Position numbers and translations under genes: made by a program. DNA of 64,000 nucleotides from Luteimonas sp. (GTDB lineage: Bacteria; Pseudomonadota; Gammaproteobacteria; Xanthomonadales; Xanthomonadaceae), in the NCBI GenBank assembly GCA_024707405.1, contig JANPZU010000001.1, forward strand, positions 310,001 through 374,000, read 5' to 3'. Positions 15,416 through 24,062 of this stretch are shown piece after piece. Position 1 is the first letter of the stretch, and each line of letters opens with the position of its first letter. The notes below the pieces were generated by a model, which saw nothing but the letters and a program-made list of their open reading frames with translations, had not been told where the DNA came from and ran no database searches.

Positions 15416-17983
15416 ATGAACAACAGGCGCCTGCCGGACGAGACCGCGATGCCCCCCGCCAACGACGGGGCGGCGGAGATCGTGGCGTCGCTGGAGGCCG
15501 CCGGCCGCGACCTGTCGCTGCCTGCGGACACGCGCATGCTGCTGGGCAAGGCCCGCGACGCCCTGCGCGCGGTCAGTGCCGAGGCCGAAACCGCGCGTCT
15601 GCGCTACCACGCCCTGTTCGACGCCGTGCCCGACCCTGTCAGCATCCTCGACGAGTCGGGCGTCGTGCTCGACCTCAACAAGGCTGGCCAGGCGGCCTAT
15701 CGCCGCTGTCGCGAGGAGATCGTCGGCAAGCCGATCGAGTTCCTCAATCCCGACCTGCCCAAGGATCACCTCAAGCCGGTGTGGGAAACCATCCATCGCG
15801 GCGAAACCTACGTCATCGAAGTCACCAACATGCGCGGCGACGGCACGCGCTTCCCGGTCGAGGTGCATTCGGCCGGGTTCAAGCACGACGGCCGCGACTG
15901 CATCGTCGCCGTCGCCCGCGACCTCAGCGCGCGACGCGACGCCGAGCTGCGCTACGGGCAATTGCTCGAAGTGATCGACAAGGGCGTGCTGGTGCAGGAC
16001 GCCAAGGGCAAGCTGATCCAGGTCAACGCCGCGGCGATGCGCATCCTCGGCGCCGACGAGAAGCACGACTTCACCGAATACCTGCACCCCAGCGCATGGA
16101 GCATCGTCAACGAAAGCGGTCATCGCATTCCGTTCGACGACCTGCCGCCCATCTTGACCCTGCGCACCGGCAAGGCGCTCGAAAGCCGCGTGCTGGGCAT
16201 GTACCACAAGCCCGAGCGCCGCCTGCGCTGGCTGTCGGTCACCTCGGTGCCGCTGTTCGCACCGGGCAGTCGCACGCCGCGACAGGTGCTGTCGCTGTTC
16301 AGCGACGTCACCGGCCTCAAGCGCGACAGCGCGCTGTTCGACCGCGCACAAGCGCTGGCGCACATCGGTGGCTGGGAATGGGAGGTCGATCGCGATGCGC
16401 TCTACCTGACCGAAGAAGCAGTGCGCATCCTTGGGCAGCTGAAAGCTCCGCGCACCATCGATGACATGCTGCGCAGCCTGGGCGAAGGTGACCGCCAACG
16501 GTTCGACGAAGCGCTGCAGGACGCCATCGCACGCAAGACGCCGCTCGACCTCGAAGTCCAGGGCACGCGTGCCGACGGTCGCGTGTTCTGGATCCGCATC
16601 ATCGGCGAGGCCGAGACCAGCCAGTCCGAGGCCATCAGCATCACCGGCACCCTGCAGGACGTCACCGAACGCAAGCAGGAGCAGGAAACCCTGCGCGTGC
16701 GCGCCCGCACCGACCCGCTCACCGGGTTGCTCAACCGCGATGCGATCCTCGCGGAGATGGGCGTGCGCATGGACGATGAAGTGCATGGCGGCATAGCCGT
16801 GCTCTACATCGACCTCGACCGCTTCAAGATGGTCAACGATGTGCTCGGCCATTCCGCGGGCGATCAGTTGCTGTCCGAATCGGCGCAACGCATCAGCCGC
16901 GCAGTCGGCACCGAAGGCCTGATCGCGCGCTTCGGCGGCGATGAATTCCTCGTCGTCTGCACCACCGGCGACGACCCGTCGCGTCCGGGACGCATCGCCG
17001 ACGCCATCCTCGAATCCTTCGGCGACGGCTTCCGTTTCGGCAAGGAGGAATTCGCGATCACCGCCAGCATAGGCATCGCCAGTGCCCCTCATGACGGCGA
17101 CCGCCCGCAGACGCTGATCCACAATGCCGATGCCGCGATGTACGACAGCAAGCGCCGCAACCGCAACGGCTGGCAGGCGTATTCGCCGGAACTCGCGCAA
17201 TCGCAGGAAGACAAGCTGCGGATGGAGACTCAGTTGCGGCGTGCCGCCGACAACGACGAATTCCGACTCGTGTTCCAGCCACAGGTCGACCTGCGCACCG
17301 GCCTCATCGTCGCCGCCGAGGCACTGATCCGCTGGCAGAACCACCACCTGGGCGAGATGCGGCCCGACCACTTCATCGGCCACGCCGAGAACACCGGTGA
17401 CATCGTGCGCATCGGCGGCTGGGTGCTGCGCGAAGCCTGCCGGCAGGCCGCGGCCTGGCGCGACGCCGGGCTGGGCATCATCCGCGTCGCCGTCAACGTG
17501 TCCTATCGCCAGTTCCTGAGCGAAGACCTAGCCGAAACGATTCGCGGCGTACTCCAAGAATACGGCTTGCCGGGCACAGCGCTGGAACTGGAATTCACCG
17601 AGCGCGTGCTGATCGAGGATGCGCCCGACACCCTGCTCACGTTCGCGGCGCTGCGCGATCTCGGCGTGGTGCTGACGATCGACGATTTCGGCGAGGGTTA
17701 CAGCGCGCTCAACTACCTGCGCCGCCTGCCGATCCACGGACTCAAGCTGAGCCAGTTGTTCGTCGAGGGCGTGCCCGGCAACCAGTCCGACGTCGCGGTC
17801 TGCCAGGCCGTCGCCGGCATCGCGCGCAGCCTCGGTCTGGACATCGTGGCCGAAGGCATCGAGTCGGAAGCGCAACGCCAGTTCATGCTGCAGCTCGGGG
17901 TGCCCGTCGGCCAGGGTTTCCTGTTCGCGCCGGGCCTGACCCCGGACGAATTCGCCCGCAAGCTGCTCGAAGAATCGAACTGA
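15416..17983 (+). CDS. PAS-PAS-PAS-GGDEF-EAL cyclic-di-GMP protein
   Basis: An 855-residue soluble signalling protein. Three PAS-type sensor modules (about 62-180, 185-300 and 305-420) precede a diguanylate cyclase domain (TDPLTGLLNRDAIL near 430, intact RFGGDEF near 503) and a phosphodiesterase domain (AAEALIRW near 635, VNVSYRQF, ELEFTERV, TIDDFGEGYSALNYL, VAEGIES, QGFLF). The EAL lysine motif reads LKLSQLF where LKIDxxF is usual, so one conserved Asp is replaced by Ser. No membrane segment or signal peptide. It starts 9 bases after liuE and may be co-transcribed. Confidence 0.92.
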   Translation: MNNRRLPDETAMPPANDGAAEIVASLEAAGRDLSLPADTRMLLGKARDALRAVSAEAETARLRYHALFDAVPDPVSILDESGVVLDLNKAGQAAYRRCREEIVGKPIEFLNPDLPKDHLKPVWETIHRGETYVIEVTNMRGDGTRFPVEVHSAGFKHDGRDCIVAVARDLSARRDAELRYGQLLEVIDKGVLVQDAKGKLIQVNAAAMRILGADEKHDFTEYLHPSAWSIVNESGHRIPFDDLPPILTLRTGKALESRVLGMYHKPERRLRWLSVTSVPLFAPGSRTPRQVLSLFSDVTGLKRDSALFDRAQALAHIGGWEWEVDRDALYLTEEAVRILGQLKAPRTIDDMLRSLGEGDRQRFDEALQDAIARKTPLDLEVQGTRADGRVFWIRIIGEAETSQSEAISITGTLQDVTERKQEQETLRVRARTDPLTGLLNRDAILAEMGVRMDDEVHGGIAVLYIDLDRFKMVNDVLGHSAGDQLLSESAQRISRAVGTEGLIARFGGDEFLVVCTTGDDPSRPGRIADAILESFGDGFRFGKEEFAITASIGIASAPHDGDRPQTLIHNADAAMYDSKRRNRNGWQAYSPELAQSQEDKLRMETQLRRAADNDEFRLVFQPQVDLRTGLIVAAEALIRWQNHHLGEMRPDHFIGHAENTGDIVRIGGWVLREACRQAAAWRDAGLGIIRVAVNVSYRQFLSEDLAETIRGVLQEYGLPGTALELEFTERVLIEDAPDTLLTFAALRDLGVVLTIDDFGEGYSALNYLRRLPIHGLKLSQLFVEGVPGNQSDVAVCQAVAGIARSLGLDIVAEGIESEAQRQFMLQLGVPVGQGFLFAPGLTPDEFARKLLEESN

Positions 17984-18010
17984 GGCTACGAGCCGGCGTC
18001 TGCAGGCAAT

Positions 18011-18032
18011 GCCGGGCCCTGGCCCGGCCTAC
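18011..18032. repeat. REP-like hairpin
   Basis: GCCGGGCC (18011-18018), CT, GGCCCGGC (18021-18028), followed by CTAC. Read on the minus strand this is GTAG followed by a perfect stem, the layout of Xanthomonadaceae REP sequences, and it recurs elsewhere in the window. It lies between the EAL protein and the dehydrogenase gene, just ahead of a possible -10 (TAAAAT). Confidence 0.55.
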
Positions 18033-18065
18033 GCTAAAATGCGGGTTTCGACGCAGGGAATCCCC

Positions 18066-18836
18066 ATGCAACCAGCTTCCATCCGCGCAGTGGTCACCGG
18101 CGGCGTGTCCGGCCTCGGCCTGGCCGTGGCACAACGCATCGTCGCCGATGGCGGCAAGGCCGCGCTGTTCGACGTCAACGATGACAAGGGCGCCGCCGCC
18201 GTCACCGAACTCGGCGAATCGAACGCGCGCTACTTCCGCACCGACGTGACCAGCGAGGATGGCGTGGCCGCCAACGTCGCCGCCGCCAAGGACTTCCTCG
18301 GCGGGTTGAATGCCGTGGTCAACTGCGCCGGCATCCTCGGCGCGGGTCGCGTGCTCGGACGCGAGGCGCCGATGCCGCTGTCACAGTTCAGCACCACGGT
18401 GATGGTCAACCTGGTCGGCAGCTTCAACGTCGCCAAGGCCGCCGCCGCGCTGATGCAACACAACGATGCCGGCGACGACGGCGAGCGTGGCGTGATCGTC
18501 AACACCGCCAGCGTCGCCGCCTATGACGGCCAGATCGGACAGGCCGCCTACTCCGCATCGAAGGGCGGCGTGGTCGGCATGACCCTGCCCATGGCGCGCG
18601 AACTCGCCCGCTTCGGCATCCGCGTCAACACGGTCGCACCGGGCATCTTCTGGACACCGATGGTCGACGGCATGCCCGACGACGTGCAGAAGTCGCTGTC
18701 GGCTTCGATCCCGTTCCCGTCGCGCCTCGGCAAGCCGGAAGAATTCGCCGACCTGGTCGCCTACATCCTCGGCAATCGCTACCTCAACGGCGAGACCATC
18801 CGCCTTGATGGCGCCGTGCGCCTCGCGCCGAAGTAA
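18066..18836 (+). CDS. Short-chain dehydrogenase, 3-hydroxyacyl-CoA dehydrogenase type
   Basis: A 256-residue classical SDR. It has the NAD-binding TGGVSGLG (about 11-18), NCAG (about 86-89), and the catalytic YSASK (about 162-166) with the upstream Ser in NTASVAAYDG. The segment APGIFWTPMVDGMPDDVQKSL resembles type II (HSD17B10) 3-hydroxyacyl-CoA dehydrogenases, which oxidise 2-methyl-3-hydroxybutyryl-CoA in isoleucine breakdown. Proximity to the liu genes fits acyl-CoA catabolism, but the exact substrate is inferred. The ATG at 18066 is chosen over an upstream in-frame ATG because it begins at the fold boundary and follows GGGAA. Confidence 0.88.
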   Translation: MQPASIRAVVTGGVSGLGLAVAQRIVADGGKAALFDVNDDKGAAAVTELGESNARYFRTDVTSEDGVAANVAAAKDFLGGLNAVVNCAGILGAGRVLGREAPMPLSQFSTTVMVNLVGSFNVAKAAAALMQHNDAGDDGERGVIVNTASVAAYDGQIGQAAYSASKGGVVGMTLPMARELARFGIRVNTVAPGIFWTPMVDGMPDDVQKSLSASIPFPSRLGKPEEFADLVAYILGNRYLNGETIRLDGAVRLAPK

Positions 18837-18852
18837 TCCAGGTACGGACGCC

Positions 18853-19176
18853 ATGGCCGTGACCGCACGCTTCACCTACCGCATCAGACACGGCGGCATG
18901 GCCGCATTCGTCGAAAAGCTCAAGGCAGCTGCCGATCCGCAGTTCGATTCACCAGTAATGCCCGAAGGCATCCGGTTCCAGAAGATGGCATTGCCAGGGC
19001 CTGACTCCGACATCGTGATCATGGACATCGACTATCCGGATCTCGCCGCATTCGGTGCGCGAACGGATTACGAACAGACGCATCCGGCGTGGACGTCACT
19101 CTGGCAGCCACGTGACGATGCCCCCGAAGAACTCGTCGGCATGCAACTGCTCAGACCGTTCCATCCGTTCGACTGA
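18853..19176 (+). CDS. Hypothetical protein, possible dimeric alpha/beta barrel
   Basis: A 107-residue protein. It has the layout of a small ferredoxin-like monomer: strand VTARFTYRI, helix [14 protein letters not shown], strands FQKMALPG and [10 protein letters not shown], helix [13 protein letters not shown], then RPFHPFD. This resembles NIPSNAP/ABM-type dimeric barrels, but no catalytic motif is evident. It follows the dehydrogenase by 16 bases and is probably co-transcribed. Function unknown. Confidence 0.65.
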   Translation: MAVTARFTYRIRHGGMAAFVEKLKAAADPQFDSPVMPEGIRFQKMALPGPDSDIVIMDIDYPDLAAFGARTDYEQTHPAWTSLWQPRDDAPEELVGMQLLRPFHPFD

Positions 19177-19205
19177 CACCAACGAAACTTCCCTCGGAAA
19201 TCCGC

Positions 19206-19772
19206 ATGAAAGCCTACGACGTCAAGAAAGGAAACGTGGTCGAACACAACGGTACCGTGTACCAGGTGCGCGACATCGAACGCAGTTCGCCGCAGGGGCG
19301 CGGCGGCAACGTGCGCTTCCGCTTCATCATGTACAGCGTGCCTGGCGGCAACAAGCTCGACGCCAGCTTCGATGGTGACGACAACCTGAGCGAAGTCGAG
19401 CTGCTGCGCCGTCAGGCCACGTTCTCCTACAAGGACGGCGAGGCCTTCGTGTTCCTCGACGACGAGGACTACACGCCCTACACCCTCGATGCCGACGTGG
19501 TGGGCGATGATGCCGGCTACATCACCGACGGACTCACCGGCACCTACGTGCAGGTCATCGACGAGCAACCGGTCGCACTGCAGTTGCCGCAGCACGTGAC
19601 CCTTGAAGTCGTGGAAACGCCCCCGGAACTCAAGGGCGGCACCGCGACCAAGCGCCCCAAGCCGGCGACGCTCAACACCGGCATCGAGATCATGGTGCCC
19701 GAGTACATCGTCACCGGCGAACGCGTGCTGGTGAACACCACCACGGGCGAGTTCGGTGGCCGCGCCGACTGA
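19206..19772 (+). CDS. efpL: Elongation factor P-like protein EfpL (YeiP)
   Basis: A 188-residue three-domain EF-P paralogue: KOW-like domain I ([20 protein letters not shown]), OB domains II and III ([20 protein letters not shown], then [32 protein letters not shown]). The loop that carries the modified residue in EF-P reads SSPQGRGG, the EfpL form, without the lysine of canonical EF-P. EfpL helps ribosomes through stalling motifs such as polyproline. Clear orthologue by length and order. Confidence 0.92.
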   Translation: MKAYDVKKGNVVEHNGTVYQVRDIERSSPQGRGGNVRFRFIMYSVPGGNKLDASFDGDDNLSEVELLRRQATFSYKDGEAFVFLDDEDYTPYTLDADVVGDDAGYITDGLTGTYVQVIDEQPVALQLPQHVTLEVVETPPELKGGTATKRPKPATLNTGIEIMVPEYIVTGERVLVNTTTGEFGGRAD

Positions 19773-19788
19773 ATCCACGAAGCACGAC

Positions 19789-20244
19789 ATGGTCGACATC
19801 GTCTTCCGAACGGGCACCGGCGCCGACATCGATGCCTTGGTGCCCGTCATCCGGGATTTCCATTCGGACGAAGGCATCCCGTGGAACGAAGCACGGCTGC
19901 GTGCGGCGCTCGGCGACCTGCTGGCGCATCCGCACAACGGTCGCCTGCTGCTGGTCGAGCGCGATGGCGCGCTCGCCGGCTACCTCGTCGTCGGCTTCTG
20001 CTTCAGCCTGGAATTCGGCGGACGCTTCGGTTTGCTGGACGAACTCTACCTGCTGCCGCAGGCACGCGGTGGCGGTCTCGGCAGGCGCGCCCTCGACGAG
20101 GCGGCTGAACTCTGTCGTCGCGAAGGACTGCGTGCACTGCGGCTCGAAGTGAACAACGACAACCTGCGCGCGCAGGGCGTGTACCTGCAGAACGGCTACC
20201 ACCCACACCCACGGCAATTGATGACGCGCTGGCTCGATCGCTGA
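19789..20244 (+). CDS. GNAT-family N-acetyltransferase
   Basis: A 151-residue GNAT protein. Motif A, which binds acetyl-CoA, is LYLLPQARGGGLGRRALDEAAELC (Q/RxxGxG/A form), preceded by strands LLLVERDGALAGYLVVGF and followed by LRLEVNNDNLRAQGVYLQNGY. Substrate cannot be inferred. The ATG at 19789 is preferred over a GTG at 19756, which would overlap efpL. Confidence 0.85.
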   Translation: MVDIVFRTGTGADIDALVPVIRDFHSDEGIPWNEARLRAALGDLLAHPHNGRLLLVERDGALAGYLVVGFCFSLEFGGRFGLLDELYLLPQARGGGLGRRALDEAAELCRREGLRALRLEVNNDNLRAQGVYLQNGYHPHPRQLMTRWLDR

Positions 20245-20256
20245 TCGCGCCACGGC

Positions 20257-22071
20257 TTATCGGGCCTGCGCCTCCGGCACGTCACCAAGCGACAACGCCC
20301 GCAATCGTGCGCCCAGTGCTTCGACATTGGCTTCTGCGGTTTCGAGCCTGTCCCTGCGATCGTGCGGCAGCAAATCGCGGGCATCGTGCAACAGACCCTG
20401 TTGCAGTTCGCGCAGGCGTGCGTCGCCCGCCCTAACCGACTGCGCAAGCAAGGTGCGTTCCGCCGCCTGCGGCAGGCCGTAGCCTTCGTCGTCGAGCAAC
20501 AATGCCGGCCGTCCGGCATAGGCACCATCGGACAGCAACGCATGCAGGCGTCCGCTGGCATCGTCGATCCCGGCCGTTGCGTCGCGACCGCGCAGGAAAC
20601 GCTGCTTCAGGGCGTCGCGTGCCGCGGCTTCCTCGCGCCGCAGCGCCGCCTGTTCCAGCAACAGTAGCGCCGCCGTGGCACGCAGGTCGCCACGCCCGAA
20701 CCACGGCGTTCGCATGCCGGGGTCGAGATCCAGCCAATGTCGCGCCCCGCCTTGCGGCAGTCCGATCACGGCATCGGCGATATCGAACATCTCCTCGAAA
20801 TAGATGGCCTGTGACGGGAAGTAATGACCCTCGCGCACCGCGCGGGCGGTATCGTCCAGCACCGTGGCATCGGCAATGCTTTCGCGCCCGAGGCGACGCA
20901 GCAGGCCGTTGGGCGTGATGCTCCTCAACGGCGCCTGCGACAACCTTGGAACGCCATCATTGAGCAGTTTCCAGGTTTCCACCGCGCAATTGTTGGAAAC
21001 GAAGTAATAGCGTCCGTCGTAACTCCAGTGCACCTGTGCGGCACGCGCGAGCAGTGCGTCGATCTCGCCGCGCTCCAGGCGCAGCGGAATCGATTGCAGT
21101 CCACGCAGTTCGACCTTGGTGTATTCGTCGATCACCTGTTGCAAGGGCAACACGAACAGCCGCGACGGGTACGAGCCGGTCAGGCCGCGCCAGCTGGAAA
21201 TCTGCAGGTCGTCGACGAAGGCGCGAAACGACAGCACGACGTGATGGTCGAGGTCGAACCGGCAATCCGGGCCCGGCGCACGCCCCGGCGCACAGACCAC
21301 CAGCCGCAGCATGCTGTGGCCCCAGCGGCTCATCGGTCGTGCGTTGGCTTCAGCGAACAGGTAGTCGATCCCGGCCACGCGGGACGGATCGAGGTCGAGC
21401 AGGCGCACGGCTTCCTCGTCCATCCCCGCACCGACGAACGGCAGATCCGTCGCGCAATCGGCGCCCGGCGGCGACCAGCCGAAATGCGCCGCGAAGTAGG
21501 CATGCAAGGCCGGGCGTCGACAGGCGTATTGGGGATCGAGCAGGAAATGCTCGAAGTTGACCGCCACGAACTCCGTCGGCGACTGCAGTTCGTAGGCATC
21601 GGGGCTGCGGTCGCTGAAATCGTTACGTGCCGCACGCAGCCCGGCGCGCAGCGGCCTCACCGGCCAACCGGCGAGATCGAGCAGGCGCGGATCGCGCGAC
21701 AGTCCGCCACCGCGCGAACGGTCATGGACATGCGCAAGTTCATGCAACAGTGCCGCCAGTGCCGGCGACCGGACGGATGCATCCGCGTCGGCCGCCATCC
21801 ATTGCGCCAGCAATCCACGGCGCAGGCCGATCCGCCCCGCGCGCACGCGACCATGCACGTCGGCAGGCAGGTCATCGCGCCAGCGCAGGGAAACATCAAT
21901 GCCCAGGTTTGACAGGAAACCCGGCGGCAAGCGCTCGCTTGCGGCATCGAGCAGCCGTCCGGTGGCGGTTGCCTCTTCCGGTGTCAGGCCGGTAGCGTCG
22001 ACACCGATCCCCTCCCCCGCTGCCGACACGCCACCGCATGCCAGCAGCCCGGCGTACGCCAGCGTGCGCAA
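20257..22071 (-). CDS. Lnb-like DUF4105 lipoprotein with HExxH segment
   Basis: About 604 residues. The central DUF4105 domain, the family of the lipoprotein N-acyltransferase Lnb, shows SPTEFVAVNFEHFLLDP (about 164-180), the His motif RWGHSMLRLVV (His about 252) and the Cys motif SNNCAVETWKLLND (Cys about 362). An HELAH motif at about 110-114 has the zinc-metalloprotease pattern. The N-terminus (AYAGLLACGG) looks like a short lipobox. The start is uncertain: TTG at 22071 gives the shortest signal sequence, and an ATG at 22137 is the alternative; neither has a good ribosome site. It follows a DUF2388 gene on the same strand. Likely anchored on the periplasmic side. Confidence 0.8.
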   Translation of the reverse strand: MRTLAYAGLLACGGVSAAGEGIGVDATGLTPEEATATGRLLDAASERLPPGFLSNLGIDVSLRWRDDLPADVHGRVRAGRIGLRRGLLAQWMAADADASVRSPALAALLHELAHVHDRSRGGGLSRDPRLLDLAGWPVRPLRAGLRAARNDFSDRSPDAYELQSPTEFVAVNFEHFLLDPQYACRRPALHAYFAAHFGWSPPGADCATDLPFVGAGMDEEAVRLLDLDPSRVAGIDYLFAEANARPMSRWGHSMLRLVVCAPGRAPGPDCRFDLDHHVVLSFRAFVDDLQISSWRGLTGSYPSRLFVLPLQQVIDEYTKVELRGLQSIPLRLERGEIDALLARAAQVHWSYDGRYYFVSNNCAVETWKLLNDGVPRLSQAPLRSITPNGLLRRLGRESIADATVLDDTARAVREGHYFPSQAIYFEEMFDIADAVIGLPQGGARHWLDLDPGMRTPWFGRGDLRATAALLLLEQAALRREEAAARDALKQRFLRGRDATAGIDDASGRLHALLSDGAYAGRPALLLDDEGYGLPQAAERTLLAQSVRAGDARLRELQQGLLHDARDLLPHDRRDRLETAEANVEALGARLRALSLGDVPEAQAR

Positions 22072-22093
22072 CCGTTGGAGGATGGTTACGCGC

Positions 22094-22405
22094 TCAGCGC
22101 GCGAGGATCGCCCGCGCAAGCTGCAGGTCGCTGGCATCGCGGGCGGTGGCGTCGTGCTCGCGCAGGTGGCGCAGCGCCGCTTCCAGTCGCGCAGTACGGA
22201 TGCGACCGTCGCTGGCAACGAAACCAGCCGCGTCATCGCGCGCGCGAATGACGACCTTGTCGTCGCCGGAACTGCTGCCCGAAGTGGCGGACGAACCACC
22301 CGCGGAGCTGCCTGCGGTGCTGCCGGCGAAACTGCCCGCCTGCAAGGAGAATGCGGCCAAGGCCATCGCCATGCCGAGAACGGCAACCAGGGTGCTGCGG
22401 ATCAT
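22094..22405 (-). CDS. DUF2388 small secreted protein
   Basis: A 103-residue protein with a signal peptide (MIRSTLVAVLGMAMALAAFS, cleavage likely after LQA), a Gly/Ser-rich stretch, and the DUF2388 core DDKVVIRARDDAAGFVASDG followed by RTARLEAALRHLRE and the end DLQLARAILA. Found in the periplasm or outside of Pseudomonas-type bacteria with unknown role. It is immediately upstream of the Lnb-like gene, so the two probably form an operon. Confidence 0.82.
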   Translation of the reverse strand: MIRSTLVAVLGMAMALAAFSLQAGSFAGSTAGSSAGGSSATSGSSSGDDKVVIRARDDAAGFVASDGRIRTARLEAALRHLREHDATARDASDLQLARAILAR

Positions 22406-22501
22406 CGTGGGTCAATCCATTCGCGGGGAAAGAATGCAGAGTATCGCCTCGGCCGCGCCGCTGGCTGAATGCCGACAGTCATGCATGCGACATGGATCGC
22501 A

Positions 22502-23890
22502 TCACGGGTCGAACAATTTCCCGGGGTTCAGGATGCCGTTGGGATCGAGCGCCTGTTTGATGCCACGCATCGCAGCGATTTCCGCATCGCTGCGGGTGGA
22601 CGACAGATAGGGCTTCTTGACTAGGCCGATGCCGTGTTCGGCGGAGATGCTGCCGCCGTGGCGAAGCAACGCGCCTGACAGCAGCTTGGTCACGCGCTCG
22701 CATTCACGCACGAAATCCTGCTGCGCCATGTCGGCGGGCTTGAGCACGTTGATGTGCAGGTTGCCGTCGCCGATGTGGCCGAACCAGACCACGTCGAACT
22801 GCGGATACTCGCCCGCCAGCAAGGCATGGGTTTCGGCGAGGAAGGCCGGCATCGCCGAAATGCGAACCGACACGTCGTTCTTGTACGGCACGTGCGGCGC
22901 GAGGCTTTCGGTGATGCCTTCGCGCAGGCGCCAGAGTTGCGCGGCCTGCGCCTCGCTCTGGCTGATCACGCCATCGGACACCCAACCCTGCTCCACGCAA
23001 TGCTCGAACGCGGCCAGCACCGCGGCCTCGTCCGGCTCGCCTTGGTTGGCGAATTCGGCCACCACGTAGTACGGATGGATCTCGTCGAAGGGATTCTGCG
23101 CACCGTGCGCAGTGGTGTGGTGCAGCGCGCGATCGATGAAGAACTCGAACGCTTCCAGCCGCAGCCGCGAACGCACCTCGGCGAAGACCTGCATCAGCGC
23201 ATCGAATGACGGCAAGGCCAGCAGCATCACGTTGGTCGGCGGCGGCGGATCGGTGAGCTTGAGCGTCGCCTCGACCACGATGCCCAGCGTGCCTTCGGAA
23301 GCGACCATCAAATGCCGCAGGTCGTAGCCGCTTGAGTTCTTGACCAGTCCGCGATTGAGTTCGAGCAGCTCGCCGTTGCCGGACACCACCTTCAGCCCCG
23401 CCACCCATTCGCGAGTGTTGCCGTAGCGGATCACGCGGATGCCGCCGGCGTTGGTGGCGATGTTGCCGCCGATGCTGCAGGAGCCGCGCGCGGCGAAATC
23501 GACCGGATAGACCAGCCCATGCTCCTTCGCGGCGTTGTGCACGGCTTCCAGCGCGATGCCGGCCTGCACGGTCAGCAGCCGATCGACGGCATCGAAACCC
23601 AGCACCTTGTTCATGCGCTGCAGGCTGAGCACCAGCTCACCATTCGCAGCCACGGCACCACCGGACAATCCGGTGCGTCCCCCGGAAGGCACGATCGCCA
23701 CGCCTTCGTCGTTCGCCCAGCGCACGATTGCCTGCACTTCTTCCACGCTGGCAGGCAGCGCGATCGCCAGTGGCGCAGGCGTCCAGCGCCGCGTCCAGTC
23801 GCGACCGTAGTGCTCCAGGTCGGCGGCGTCGGTGAGCAGGCGCAAACCGGGCAGCGTCTGCGACAGCGCGGCAAGGCGCGGGTCGGTCAT
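22502..23890 (-). CDS. FAD-linked D-2-hydroxyglutarate dehydrogenase-like oxidase
   Basis: A 462-residue protein with an FAD-binding PCMH domain (VPSGGRTGLSGGAV, AARGSCSIGGNIATNAGGIRVIRYGNTREWV) and a C-terminal FAD-oxidase domain with the metal-binding HIGDGNLHINVL and SAEHGIGLVKK. It oxidises D-2-hydroxy acids. The divergent partner is serA, whose product makes D-2-hydroxyglutarate as a side reaction, so D-2-hydroxyglutarate is the most likely substrate; D-lactate is the alternative. ATG at 23890, with another in-frame ATG at 23908. Confidence 0.88.
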   Translation of the reverse strand: MTDPRLAALSQTLPGLRLLTDAADLEHYGRDWTRRWTPAPLAIALPASVEEVQAIVRWANDEGVAIVPSGGRTGLSGGAVAANGELVLSLQRMNKVLGFDAVDRLLTVQAGIALEAVHNAAKEHGLVYPVDFAARGSCSIGGNIATNAGGIRVIRYGNTREWVAGLKVVSGNGELLELNRGLVKNSSGYDLRHLMVASEGTLGIVVEATLKLTDPPPPTNVMLLALPSFDALMQVFAEVRSRLRLEAFEFFIDRALHHTTAHGAQNPFDEIHPYYVVAEFANQGEPDEAAVLAAFEHCVEQGWVSDGVISQSEAQAAQLWRLREGITESLAPHVPYKNDVSVRISAMPAFLAETHALLAGEYPQFDVVWFGHIGDGNLHINVLKPADMAQQDFVRECERVTKLLSGALLRHGGSISAEHGIGLVKKPYLSSTRSDAEIAAMRGIKQALDPNGILNPGKLFDP

Positions 23891-24062
23891 CGGGAAGTCG
23901 TGCGGCATGGGGGAGGCAAGCGTGCCAGCCGGGACAAGCGGCGTCCAGCGAGCGGGCGCGTTCGTTGCCTTCGCAACTGTCCATCCTGCCTGTACGCGCC
24001 GGAAATGCGGCATGGCATCTGGGATAATGCCCGTCCCCACGCAACGCCGGATGCACACGCGC

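Noticed and set aside
15197..17383. Long open frame antisense to the PAS-GGDEF-EAL gene
   Set aside because: Same mirror effect of GC-rich third positions; no start signal or recognisable domain.
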